From: Microthyrium microscopicum
Lineage: Eukaryota > Ascomycota > Dothideomycetes > Microthyriales > Microthyriaceae
Assembly (NCBI GenBank): GCA_010405405.1
Contig: MU004242.1
Span: forward strand, 791,769-855,768
DNA length: 64,000 nt
Direction: 5' to 3'
Made by a program: the position numbers and the translations under genes
The notes under the pieces: model-generated
The model's input: only the letters and a program-made list of their open reading frames with translations
What the model was told of the DNA's origin: nothing
The model's database searches: none
In this document: positions 23,377 to 34,087 of the stretch, one piece after another
How the letters are laid out: every line of letters starts with the position of its first letter
How positions within the stretch are numbered: position 1 is the stretch's first letter

Positions 23377-24053
23377 GATTGAATGGACAATGGAACCTGT
23401 TGTACGAAGCCAGATCCAAACTTCTGGGGAAAATGAAGTTGAAGAGCCTGTTTGGAACAAAAGGAATACGGTAATTCGAGTTCCGCAGTTGCAATTATTC
23501 CAAGTGGGCTCAGAGGGCTTCTTATTTTACAGGGCCAGTTACCAGCAAGCTTACGATCCTACAGCCTACAGGCATCTTATACAGCTGCCAGGGGAGCACA
23601 ATATAAATCTCACTGGCAGGATTCAAAGGGCCCCAAGTAATCTCTAACCCTCACAGGTTGGTTACACCAACTCAAAGTATACTAGTCATGGTGTCAAGTG
23701 AAAAAATACCAATTGTTTCCCATTTTTTGTCCGCATTTGAACAGAATGTTTGAGTTTCGACCAACGGTCGCACTATTCCAAATTGGTTTGGGAAGGATTC
23801 GAAGTGGATTTGAATATATTTGAAGTACCGCAGTGATAGTGTACGAAAGCAGCCCCTACATTTAGGCACGCCAAAGGAGAACCCTTCAGCATTACTGTGC
23901 CGCAGTGTTTGCGCTCGATGTCACCGTTAGGTTGGGATAAGAGCAAGTCTATCATTTACTACAGATTCCATGATGTATAGAAGAACTCTTGAACATTCTT
24001 TGTATTCGATCTTTGGGCAATTTTTTGAATTGCCAAAGACGCCACTGTCAAGA
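23377..24053. other. Intergenic, no gene seen
   Basis: About 680 bases between two minus-strand genes, holding the promoter of the left gene. Short frames only. Confidence 0.45.
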
Positions 24054-24922
24054 CTACAAGTACTGGACGAAGAATTCTGAGATGATTCCATATCCCCGTT
24101 CAAACTCCCTCCTCGACTTTTGATCTTGCAAATTGGCTCTGATGGACATGTTGGTCTGATGATCACTATTGTATTATGTAATGACTCACCTAGCTCCCAT
24201 CCATCCATGATTCATATCATGAAATGTCTCAAGAACCTTCTCCCCAGTCAAGTTCGCCCCAAATTTCTCAACCTCACTCTGATCCTCCTCTCCACTTGGC
24301 AGCATGGCAAAAGGGATCTTGATGGTCTTTGCATCCTCCGGATCTAACAAGCTTGGATGGACTTGAGCAGCCGCTTTCCACCCAAGCCCTTCTTCTGTGC
24401 CGCTCGACAGCATGATGACTTTTCCTCCCCAGCAAAGTCCCAGAGCGCCCCATGACTTAACACCTTTGGTCTCAGTGACTTCAGAAAGAATACCTGGCAG
24501 TCGCGAAAGGCTTAGGGAAGGAACTGCGCGCTCTTGGAAGAAAGGTCCTATTTTAGCTTGATCTGTTGGGCTTGCGTCTGGAGCAAACCATGCAGCTTGT
24601 GCTGGAGTTCCATCGAAAAAATCTGGGACAATGACGAGATAAGGATTTTCTTTACTGGAGTAGGCGAGGATGTCAGCGCCCTGAAGGGTTTGAGAACAGA
24701 AGCCGAAGATATCAAAGACCATGAGAATGCCTCTGGTAGCTGCGGCAGGACCAGTGATATCTAGTTCTTTTATTAGAGCCTGTTCTGCTAGATCTAGCAT
24801 ATTCGATCTGGAGACCACTAACAGGTGTTGGTGCCATCAACTGTAACATAATATCCCCTGGGTTTGTAATTTTCTACTACAGCGGGAGCTGTTGTACAGC
24901 AAGATTCTGAAGGTTTCGACAT
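24054..24922 (-). CDS. Dienelactone hydrolase family protein
   Basis: Exons 24823-24922, 24190-24760 and 24054-24138 on the minus strand (251 residues, the usual family length). Intron 1 ends in CTAG just before codons giving 'NTYITGPAAATRGI'. Intron 2 (51 bases) joins 'NHGWMGAR' to 'ANLQDQKSRREFERGYG', the normal C-terminal helix of the family. Without that last exon the protein would lose its final 28 residues. Catalytic features: the nucleophile Cys in 'GALGLCWGGKV', an Asp expected after 'FAMLPSGEEDQ', and the His in 'HDMNHGW'. 'LMVFDIFGF' and 'LVIVPDFFDG' are family blocks. A cytosolic alpha/beta hydrolase that opens lactone rings such as those of aromatic breakdown. It is next to a DHA1 transporter and an isochorismatase-fold enzyme. 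Confidence 0.9.
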
Positions 24923-25512
24923 GATCTAGATGTGGAAATAACCGTTGATTAATGCTTTTAATGAATTGTTGGAATTGATAGTTCGAATTTAGTAGCATTC
25001 CAAAGATGGGAAACTTCCTCCTCCTTAAGTATGGCTTTCATCTTGACTGATCACACAGAAATCCTACGTCACAGGTCATTTTCATCGCTTTCAAACATTT
25101 GAACATCTGGACTGCAACGGTATAGGAATAATGGTGCTGAGGTTTAAAGAACTCCGAGCAGTTGTTGTAGATCTTAAGTCCGATTACCGGATCGGACCTT
25201 GAGCAGCATGCGATTCTCGGATCGGAGAATTTTCGCCACTCGAGAAGGATGCGAAAAGTGTAGTCTTGCTCGCAAGACATCACAACACGATATCTTCGTG
25301 GGTAATACTCGATGAACCATGATCGCTAATCTTGTACTACCAGGAAAGAATGACGCACGAGGGTAGGATAAGAGCTTTGCTATATATAATGGAAAGACTT
25401 GCTCGATATCTTCAGTCTGTTATAGTTCGTCAACAATCAAATTCTTCGAATATCTCATTTGGTTGTGTTTACATTCGATCGAACTCCATTATATCACCAT
25501 ATCTCCAATACA
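24923..25512. other. Divergent promoter region between hydrolase and transporter
   Basis: About 590 bases with no gene. A TATA-like 'gctatatataatgg' lies at 25379-25392, ~120 bases before the transporter start. Confidence 0.5.
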
Positions 25513-27213
25513 ATGCACTCTGGTGACCTCGAAGCTGCGATTGAGAAGGATATTGATTGGAACTCCGAAGCCTCAACTCCCAGATTAACGTCACCTCCTA
25601 TGGCGTTGCTCGAGTCTACGCCTGCCAACCCTCTGCCATCGCCAATGCCGAGTAAGCACGAGAAGCTGGTAGACTTTGATGGCAATGGTGACCCTCTCCG
25701 TCCTATAAACTGGCCGATGCGCAAAAAAGTTGTCACGACAGTCCTATATGGAATGACTACTGCCATCGCAACTTGGTTAAGCAGTATATACACTTCAGCC
25801 AGCCAGTCGATATCAACAGAATTCCACATTTCTCCGGAAGTCAGCACTCTTGGGGTGACTCTCTTCCTTTTTGGGTCCGTCATATGGTTTCTTTGCAAAA
25901 ATCAACCTTGTACTAACAGTAGTCAGATTCGGGCTAGGTCCATTATTGTGGGCGCCAATGTCAGAAGCATACGGGCGCAAGATAGCTGTTCTTCCACCAC
26001 TCTTCGTCTCTGCTTGCTTCGTGTTCGGGACGGCGGCGGCAAAGGATATACAGACTATTCTCATTACCCGTTTCTTTGCTGGTTTTTTCAGTGCTGCTCC
26101 GGTAACAAATACAGGAGGTACGAGATAATCTCAAGAGAAAGTATGAGGCCGTTTTTCTAATATATTTACAGGAGTTCTTAGAGATATATGGTCGAATGAG
26201 CAAAGAGGCGTTGCCGTTTTAGGCTATTCGGCCTCCGTGAACATGGCACCATTACTCAGTCCAATCGTCGGTGCAGCACTCGTGCAAAGCTCACTCGGCT
26301 GGCGGTGGACTCACTACCTTACTGGCATCCTGATGCTCGCGCTGCTTGGACTAGATCTTATCTTCTTAGATGAGACGTACGACAAAGTCATTCTTGTAAG
26401 AAAAGCAGAGAAATTACGCAAAGAAACAGGCGATTGGGCACTCCATGCCAGACACGAAGAAGATTTGAACATGGCAGATCTAGTGCACAAATTCCTTGCC
26501 AGGCCATTTCAGCTGCTGCTCACACCAATATGCTTTCTTATGGTTCTCTATGCCAGCTTCGTGTATGGAATTGTATTCCTGTAAGCTTCTATTCATCTCA
26601 TCTTGCGTATAACCCACTAATCTTGATCAGGAACTTCTCCGCATTCGACATTGAATACGCTCAAATCCGCGGCTGGAGCCCAGTAAACGCTTCACTTCCA
26701 CTACTGTCAATTCTAGTCGGTTGCGCCATCGGCGGAGTCGTATGTTACTACAACCAAGGCTTTTATACGCGTCATCTGCATGCCAACAACGATAGAGCCG
26801 TTCCGGAAGCTCGATTACCACCAATGATGATTGGTTCAGTCTCTCTGGCAGCAGGACTGTTCATTTTTGCATGGACGTCCTCGCCGAACATTACCTGGGT
26901 AGCAAGTTGTGTAGGCGGTGCTCTAATGGGACTTGGCTTTTTCGGGATATTTCAAGGAACAACGAATTATTTGGTTGATACCTTTGGAGAATATGGTGCC
27001 AGTGCTATTGGTGCTCAAACCTTGATGAGGAATATCTTCGCTGGGTCATTTCCGTTGTTCACTCGTCAGATGTTTGGCAAGCTTGGTATTGACTGGGGAG
27101 TCAGTCTGCTAGGCTTTATTGCGGTGGTTATGATTCCAATTCCGTTTCTGTTCTACTTAAAAGGGAAGATGATTAGAGCTAGAGGTGCGTTTTCGCGGGA
27201 GTCTGACGATTAG
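25513..27213 (+). CDS. DHA1-type major facilitator multidrug/polyamine transporter
   Basis: Exons 25513-25874, 25927-26117, 26172-26580, 26631-27213 (514 residues), all phases consistent. The cytosolic N-terminus contains 'VDFDGNGDPLRPINWPMRKK', the D-x-D-P-x-N-W signature just before helix 1 of fungal DHA1 exporters. Motif A follows helix 2 ('GLGPLLWAPMSEAYGRK'), then 'RFFAGFFSAAPVTNTGGV' and 'RDIWSNEQRG', motif C-like 'MAPLLSPIVGAALV' and 'WRWTHYLTGI'. Twelve helices can be counted. It is a plasma-membrane proton antiporter for drugs, polyamines or toxic metabolites. The dienelactone hydrolase is 590 bases upstream on the other strand, and an isochorismatase-fold enzyme follows 525 bases downstream on the same strand. 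The protein appears intact. Confidence 0.9.
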
Positions 27214-27738
27214 AGGACATATTTCATGTTCAAAAGCATGAATTAGGAGAGGTTTCCTACAAAGCACAAATACACATTCTTCAGAAGTCTAAGCCTTTTT
27301 GATTGATACTACATTTAACTTCAAGACGTTCAGTACATTTGTTAGAGCAGAATCTCTACTGTCCATGTTATCCTACTGCGTATCGCTGGCAGTGTTTCGA
27401 GACTGCTTCTATCTCATGATTCAGGGGAGTTGCTTGCCTGCTTAAAAGTATCCGGGTACAAATTGAAAGTCTTAATCATTTGGTGCAGATGAGTAGAGAT
27501 CTCGAGTAGCGATCTCAGGGTCCAGTAGCATGTCGTGCATGTGTCAATTGTATCACTTCCGTCAGCGGAGCGCATTCTGACCTCATCAAGCTGCAATATG
27601 TGGCAACACACCGGACGGATGGGAGAATTCCAATAGCGATCCAGAACCGCATATTATTACACTCGAGCATCCTGCAGCTTTCTTTGCACTTGTTAAATAA
27701 ACGTTCATCAACAACTACCGTATATTCTGGTACACGAT
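27214..27738. other. Intergenic, promoter of isochorismatase-fold gene
   Basis: About 525 bases without a supported gene. Confidence 0.45.
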
Positions 27739-28366
27739 ATGGCTTCCGCGACATCATTTCGAGAAATCATCGGCGTCTCCCCTAGCTCAGCATCTCCAAC
27801 TGACAGCACACTCATCATTATTGACGCGCAGAATGAATATGCAGAAGGAAAGCTTCAAGTCAGCAATGTTGCCTCATCTAGAAAGGCAATTGCAGATCTA
27901 TTGCAAAAATACCGCGACGCAAAAGGAGACATTGTTCATGTTGTTCACAGTGTCCCGGATGGCGCACCCGTCTTCACTCCAAATACGAATCTGGCAGAGG
28001 AATTCGATGAATTAAAGCCAAAGAATGGCGAGAAGGTCATCAAGAAGAACCACCCTGGCTCGTTTGCAGATACCGACCTTCAAAAGCATCTTGAGAGCAC
28101 TGGGAAGAAAAAGTTGGTGCTGACTGGGTATATGGTATGATTTCGCGTTGATATTTGAAGGACCGGGCTGACTTTCCTAGGCACATGTTTGTGTGTCAAC
28201 AACAGCACGTCAAGCGGCGCAGCGAGGATATGATGTTATTGTTGCTGAAGATGCTGTGGGTGATAGGGATATCCCTGGTGTAAAAGCTCAAGAGCTCACG
28301 ACTGTGGCATTGAGGGAGATTGCCGATGCCTTTGGAACTATAGTTTCGAGCAAAGAGATCGCTTGA
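27739..28366 (+). CDS. Isochorismatase-fold cysteine hydrolase
   Basis: Exons 27739-28134 and 28181-28366 (193 residues). The 46-base intron GTATGA...CCTAG keeps phase 0 and joins 'LTGYM' to '[19 protein letters not shown]'. The catalytic triad can be read: Asp in '[13 protein letters not shown]', Lys in '[13 protein letters not shown]' and Cys in '[10 protein letters not shown]'. The length is usual for a single-domain member. No signal peptide is visible, so this is not the secreted effector type; it should act in the cytosol on an amide or vinyl-ether bond of a small molecule. Isochorismate, nicotinamide-like amides or other substrates cannot be told apart here. The neighbouring transporter and dienelactone hydrolase suggest a detoxification or aromatic-catabolism context. 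Confidence 0.9.
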
Positions 28367-29622
28367 CGAATTCTCCGCCTACCGCCGATAATTCTGTCAA
28401 CTTAGCAAATTTGATATTTCAGAATGAGTCGCGCGACAATGTATCTTCAGAACCGCATCGTAACATCAACTAGATGCGGCGTGTGCGATATGGATGAGTT
28501 GTAAAGCTCTGGAGTTGCGAAGTTGAGCAGCTCAACAGCTTGACAAGAGATACAATACGCTCACACAAAGCGCGACTTTCAATAGGAATCGCCGCATCTA
28601 TGGAAGTGATATTCAGTTTTTTTGTTTGTGAAAAGCCGGCTGAGATGGATCCGTATCCAAGAGAACAGAATGGGCAGAGGCCTGCACATTACTGCACTCC
28701 GCACGCGTTGCATTCATTAACATCGAACAGAGCAGCTCGCTTGAATCCTTCCAAGCTATGTCTAGGGCCCTTTAAATCCAAGAATGATTCAAAAATCATA
28801 CAAGTACAGACTTTCTGTGTTTGACCGGAATTTCATTTATTCTTATCTGTTACGTGCAGACTTATTGAACTGTGACTGTTGCTATTTTTCGAAGAACGGC
28901 TAAGGGGATGAACTTCTCAGAACTCTAAGTAATTTATCAATCACCGAGTGCTCGTATATAAGGCTGAGAGAACCGTGCCAATTGCTCAGCCATAGACATC
29001 ATTGCGGGAAGCCAAAACTTGACGCCGCTGACGATCATGATTTGATGGATCCGCATCACCAAACCAAGCACTGAGCAAGATATTATCCACTCTGCTTCAC
29101 GATTTCGAGGATGCATCCTATATTATTAGCATGTTTTCAATTGCAATTGAAAGCGTAAAATTCCACATCTGCATCATCGAAAAAATGAACTTCGGCATTG
29201 TCGGATAACCAACCTCCTCGATGAGGCTCTGCATGTCCAAAATGCCCCTCAAGTGCTCTCGTTCTGGCTAGACTCAGCCTTTCCAAGGCGGCGAGAAAAA
29301 CGCTTGGATCGTACCGCAGCAATCTTGCCTTTTCAAAGGTCCAATCTGCATTGCGATGAGCGTGATCATTGATGTGCAAGTTCCCCATTAGTCGAATCCT
29401 GGCCAGTAGTCATTGAGGTGCATCCGGCACTGCGGGAGATTGACCGAACCTGCATGAGAAGCTCTGCAGCCATGCAGGTCTTCAATGTTGACGGTAGAGC
29501 TTGAAAATGCTTAAGAACAGTGATCGCTGCTGAAAATTGACGAATTCAACAATTCAACAAGTTCTAAACCTTCTCTCTTTTTCAACATCAAATTTCAAGC
29601 GCAGAAAAATCTCGAGTTCAAA
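28367..29622. other. Intergenic, no supported gene
   Basis: About 1.25 kb. A minus-strand frame at 29137-29388 starts with ATG (83 codons, His-rich) but has no domain and no clear gene context. The last 100 bases are the promoter of the DUF3237 gene, with a C/T-rich tract ('ccttctctctttttc' at 29570-29584). Confidence 0.45.
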
Positions 29623-30150
29623 ATGGTCTTCTTCAAATCTCTCGTTTCAGCCTTGCTGCTCGCAGTATCAGCAGTAGCACAAACAGCTCCACCAGCTCCA
29701 GGCCTTACATATTTGTACACCGTCAACCTCAACGTTTCCACACCAATCGATTTAGGTGTTGGACCAGCTGGTCTTCGCCGTATCGTTCCCGTCATTGGAG
29801 GAGTTTTCACTGGCCCAAAACTCAACGGTATGAGAGCCTTTTGTGCGTCCGACAGGGTAGATTCTAATAGCCTTCTAGGTACTGCTTTCGCAGTCGGTGG
29901 AGATTTCGGATTCGCGGACCCTAAGACAACTGTCTTCTACTCGGACACACGTTATGCTTTCAACACATCTGATGGCGCTTTAATCTATGTCACATCCACT
30001 GGAGCTTCAGTCAACGGCACCCTCCACTCTCACTTCAAGTACGAAACTAGCAGCGCTGCATACGCATGGTTGAACACCATTACCACCATCGGCGTTGGCA
30101 AGATCAACTTGGCCACTGGCGGTCTTAAGGTCGATACCTGGTACTTCTAA
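29623..30150 (+). CDS. Secreted DUF3237 (UPF0311) protein
   Basis: Exons 29623-29827 and 29879-30150 (158 residues). The signal peptide 'MVFFKSLVSALLLAVSAVAQ' is followed by the beta-barrel domain: 'YLYTVNLNVSTPIDLG', 'RRIVPVIGGVFTGPKLNG', 'FYSDTRYAFNTSDGALIYV' and 'YAWLNTITTIGVGKIN'. The 51-base intron (GTATGA, CTAAT branch, CTAG) is a multiple of three and has no stop codon, so the DNA also reads straight through as 175 codons. The spliced form is preferred because it joins 'PKLNG' to 'TAFAVGGDFG' as in relatives. The domain's biochemical role is unknown, though bacterial relatives include lyase-like proteins. Here it is exported. Confidence 0.85.
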   Translation: MVFFKSLVSALLLAVSAVAQTAPPAPGLTYLYTVNLNVSTPIDLGVGPAGLRRIVPVIGGVFTGPKLNGMRAFCASDRVDSNSLLGTAFAVGGDFGFADPKTTVFYSDTRYAFNTSDGALIYVTSTGASVNGTLHSHFKYETSSAAYAWLNTITTIGVGKINLATGGLKVDTWYF

Positions 30151-31382
30151 AGAATCAAGTAACAGGCGGCCTGAGTGGTAATGAACGGCTGCGTGCCAGG
30201 CTCAGGAAAATTTCAAATACTTTGTACATACATCCAGCATTAATGTCTTATCAATAATGAAGCCATAAAAATCTTTTCACAACAATTTCCAACTCTTAGG
30301 CACATTCATTTTTCATATTCGTCATGATGTTTACGAAATCTAGACTTTACGGAGTGTGGCCCGGAAAATGGGGAGCCCGCAGGTACGGGACAAGGATTTA
30401 AATCAGTTGTCCAAAAATATCTTTTGATCTGCATTTCTGATTGGTCGAAAGGTGGGACTAGCGCACAATTTCAGATAGAAACTTGACAAGCTTGACAAGC
30501 TGGAGTGCAGTGCTGTATGCATGCATATGTCCAAACACTGGTCATTTTTATACTTTCAGAGGCGGGAGGCTGGAAATGCTTGCGATGGGCGACGGCTTTC
30601 TTTGACTACAGGATATTATTCAAGTGGGTTTGCGCCACTAGCGAGATAAGCCGTGGCATTGACATATTCAAGCTCCCCAGCGAGATAAGCCGTGGCGTTG
30701 ACATATTCAAGCTCCCCAACTTGATATTGGCTTCAAGTTTGGTATATTATGGTTTCCTCAAAATGCCTACAAAGTAAAGCGAGGCGGGAAGCTTAGCTCT
30801 ACAGTCCCAATAACGAAGTCAATTTCGACTGGACGGTACCAACAAAATGCAAAATTGTATGGTCTATGGTGGGAGGCTCTCAAACAATAAGGTAACGATA
30901 AGGCTGAGGATCGCTACTTTGTCCCAAGCTTAGACAAATTGGGTTTTGCATCGGCAAGCCGACGGGGTCGCAATAAGTGGCGAACTCCCATCAGACCTGT
31001 TACATTCTAAGATCAGTTGTACATCAAATCTGGCGACCTTGATAAGGTATGCAAAAACTAAACACCATGCCAATCGTCACTTCAATCTCCCAGATCCTAG
31101 TGAACGGCCTCACCTTTCAGCAGCCGGAATTACTGATTATTGTATCAGAAAGCGAGGTTTACCTATACTTTCAACATGCAAGTCATTACGATTACCCAAA
31201 GCCTTTGGGCCATCATACCTAAGTCACTAGAATACACCATTGGACATTCTGCACGTACTTTTGCAATATCCAATATCCACACGAGAAAACTAGTTCATTA
31301 TTACCAGGGACGTAACCAATGCTAAGCGCGAAGATTTCCTCTCTGTCTACCCACCAATAAGGCGATTTCAAGGCTTATTGAG
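30151..31382. other. Intergenic, no gene seen
   Basis: About 1.2 kb between convergent genes, containing the 39-base tandem duplication listed separately. No coding domain. Confidence 0.45.
30641..30718. repeat. 39-base direct tandem duplication
   Basis: Two adjacent 39-base units (30641-30679 and 30680-30718) differ at one base, A to G. The surrounding frame is open across both (13-residue repeat) but has no other sign of being a gene. Confidence 0.9.
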
Positions 31383-32682
31383 TTATGCCTTAACCTTGAT
31401 TTTGTCTGTATTACGCATCGTGACGTTCCAATTCTGGCTAATCAGCGAACCGGGGCTCTTCGGGTCAGTCCATTGTGCTTTAGCTTTAGCATCACCTCGG
31501 AAGACCCAGTCAAATAGAGCAGCAACAGCATCTCCATATTTCCCTCCGTCCTTTCCAAAGAAAGTACCCAGATGTCCAGATTGTAACTCGGCATTAATTA
31601 CAACATTTTCTGCAGGCAATGCTGGGTAATCAGATTTAGCCTGAAGGAAAAGTTAATACATAAATCGCAAGGAAATGGAAGACTCGTCGACTCACGTTCT
31701 CATAGGCAACATCTTTGGGTCCACCAGTGATGAGAACAACTGGAGCTTTGACTTCTTTGAGCAAGTACTTTTTCTTCGGGTCGATGACACCACTGTTCAT
31801 CGGAACAATCAATTTGACCTTATCATTATGATAGGCCGCAGAGTATGCTTCCAAGCCACCACAGCTGGACCCAGCAGTCATAAAAAAGTCCTTGTCAATG
31901 CTACCAAGCTTGTCTGCGCCACCCTTGACGACCCAATCTTGAGCATCAAGCATATTCTGGATCTTGGAGAAACCGGCGCGTAGGGTTGGATAGGCTGGGC
32001 CGGACATGTCTTCTTTGAGCAGAATGCCACCGGCACTGCAGTCCTTGACACTTGGTGGGCATGCGCCAGGAGGTCCATTAGCAATCGCGACATAACCGTA
32101 CGATGCGATATCAGTGAGGAATAGGCCGTAAGGCGTGCCTGCGCTGGTGCAGCCTCCGTTGCCTACGATAAACGTCAGCATGGGTTTGAAATCTGGTAAT
32201 TGCGCTTTGGAATACGTACCCCAGAGAAGAGTTGCCATCTTCAGATCCTTGGGTGGGTTGATTGGCGCATATACCGTATGGTTTCCTAGAAGCTCACCAT
32301 ACATCTTCGCCGGATATGGACCCTTTCCTTTGGAGTAAAAGTCCTTCACTGAGAGCTTGGCTGTTGGATATTCTGGACCAGTGGGAACCAGCAGTGTGAT
32401 AGGGTCAATTTCACCGAGCCAGCTGGATATTCCAGCTGTGATGCTGTCCAGAATTCCTTTCGGTGCAGCTTTCGGTGCCGGAGTTGGAGTCGCACTTGGT
32501 GCAGCAGGTGTAATGACTACTTGATCCAGGGAGGCTGGTATCGCGTAACCCATACCATAAATACCTCCCATCTCGAGCTGTGCGGTCTTCTCGGCGGCGC
32601 CCGTAGGTGGAACTTGTGCAGGCGCTTGGGGTGTAGCGGCGGCCACACCCAGGAGACATAGTGCGTTGATGAGGCGCGTCAT
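31383..32682 (-). CDS. Secreted alpha/beta hydrolase, serine type
   Basis: Exons 31696-32682 and 31383-31640 on the minus strand (414 residues). The 55-base intron GTGAGT...TTCAG is phase 0. The signal peptide is 'MTRLINALCLLGVAAATPQ'; a Pro/Ala-rich linker covers residues ~56-75. The fold starts near residue 125; 'LTFIVGNGGC' holds the likely oxyanion segment, 'TAGSSCGGLEAYSAA' is the nucleophile elbow (G-S-S-C-G, central Ser), 'VVLITGGPKDVAYEN' carries a likely Asp and 'LQSGHLGTFFG' the His. It resembles a group of fungal extracellular hydrolases of unknown substrate, distantly like polyester or cutin-type depolymerases. It is extracellular; the substrate is not inferable from sequence. Confidence 0.82.
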
Positions 32683-33724
32683 GTTGCTGATTATGCGGCA
32701 GACGATGGTAAGTGCCCAGTTGAATCAAGCGTCAAGAAGTCTATGAATGGTTCGTCCAGGCTAAACTCTTATATAAAGTCTTCTACGAGAATATCTCCCC
32801 TGTCACACTCTTCGCTCTGGTACAGCTTGTGCTGCCCTACTGTTTACAAAAGTAATCTAAAATCGGACGCAACCGAAGTAACGGTACTGAACTAGCAATG
32901 TCCGGGGTATTCTATGCCTAGAAAGGACAGCTTAAATGTAAATAATGATCCGAATAGGCTCTATTACTTTCCAATAGCAATGAACTTAGCTGTGAAGTAG
33001 GTAAAGGTGCACTTTTCCTATTTACTTTTATTAGCAGCTCGCTTTTATGCGACCCACGGTTGATGCTATTGGGCAAACAGACTTAAGATAGATTAAACCT
33101 TTATATTGTCTCGATGCTTTCATGTCATATGTCTTACTTAAAGTCTTTTGAGCTGCATACAGAAGCCCTTCAGCTGTGTACAGACACAATCGTCTCAACG
33201 CAGACTATCACGACTGCGAAATTATTAGCCGGAGCATACAGATAATCATAGCCTAAAGCTACTACACAGAGTACTGCAACAAGTAACAGCGCATATAGCT
33301 TCGATCACTACTCGATTTTGACTAACAAATAAGCAAGGCTAGATTTAAAATTTTAGAATGTTCGTTGAATCGATATGAGGCCGGTCAGATTCAATACTTC
33401 CTTTGAATTGCAGATACGGCTGGGCAAAAGGCATGCTGAGAAAAGCTCATCATAGTGCAAAAGTATTTGACCGCCATCTGGTTATTTACACTCCATATTT
33501 TCCAACCTTGCTTACGAGCTCATGCTCGAACCAATCTACCAACAATGGAGCAGTCACTATGTTTCATTTCGAGATTCGTTTTTACAGTGAAGGTCTTTTG
33601 ATTTGGGCAAAACTAATATCACCTTATGTAGTACATTGCGCATACACATAGGACCACGACCGGATCCTACCGACAATATGAACTAATGATGATCTTGAGC
33701 CTGCCTCGTGAGATTCTAGACTAT
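32683..33724. other. Intergenic, AT-rich in the middle
   Basis: About 1 kb. The segment 32880-33360 is AT-rich with no open frame of note. The hydrolase promoter is at the left end, with a TATA-like 'cttatataaag' at 32768-32778. No gene seen. Confidence 0.45.
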
Positions 33725-34087
33725 CTAGATCATCTTATGTTTCTTTGGTGCAGTTTGGCAGGTACATACGGCCTTGGCCTGATTGAGAAGCGCACCGATA
33801 TCTGGAGTTGGTGTGCATTTGTTGACACACGGAACAGCTGCTGCCTGGATTGCGTTCAAGTTCTTGCAAAGACAGTCAAGATCCTTAGTACCAGCCGAGC
33901 ATTTAGCTGATGGTGCGGCGTCGTCGATACATTTTTTCTGTTAGGCTGTTAGATGTCTTGCAATAATAGACCTTTCAGGCATGCATACAGGGCAGGCGGC
34001 GAATGCGTTTGCTTTAGCGACGCATTCCGGCCTTGAATCTGCGGCAACCAGGCCGAAAGCGAGAGAGATAAGGGCGAGATATTTCAT
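33725..34087 (-). CDS. Small secreted CFEM protein
   Basis: Exons 33989-34087 and 33725-33937 on the minus strand (103 residues). The 51-base intron GTATGC, CTAAC branch, CAG keeps phase 0. The signal peptide 'MKYLALISLAFGLVAA' is followed by ten cysteines. Eight of them follow the CFEM order: C-PKK-C, AKC, DLDCLC, VPC-VNK-C and AVC. Extra Cys lie near the mature N-terminus (PEC) and in the final 'CTC'. The Asp before CLC sits where haem-coordinating Asp lies in characterised CFEMs. The protein ends with a Lys-rich tail and has no GPI or membrane segment, so it should be freely secreted. It could be a haemophore or an effector; these cannot be separated from sequence. A TATA-like 'atatatatac' lies about 105 bases upstream. 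Confidence 0.82.

Noticed and set aside
29137-29388. 83-codon minus-strand ORF with ATG
   Set aside because: No family, no signal peptide, no intron or promoter support; too short to claim.
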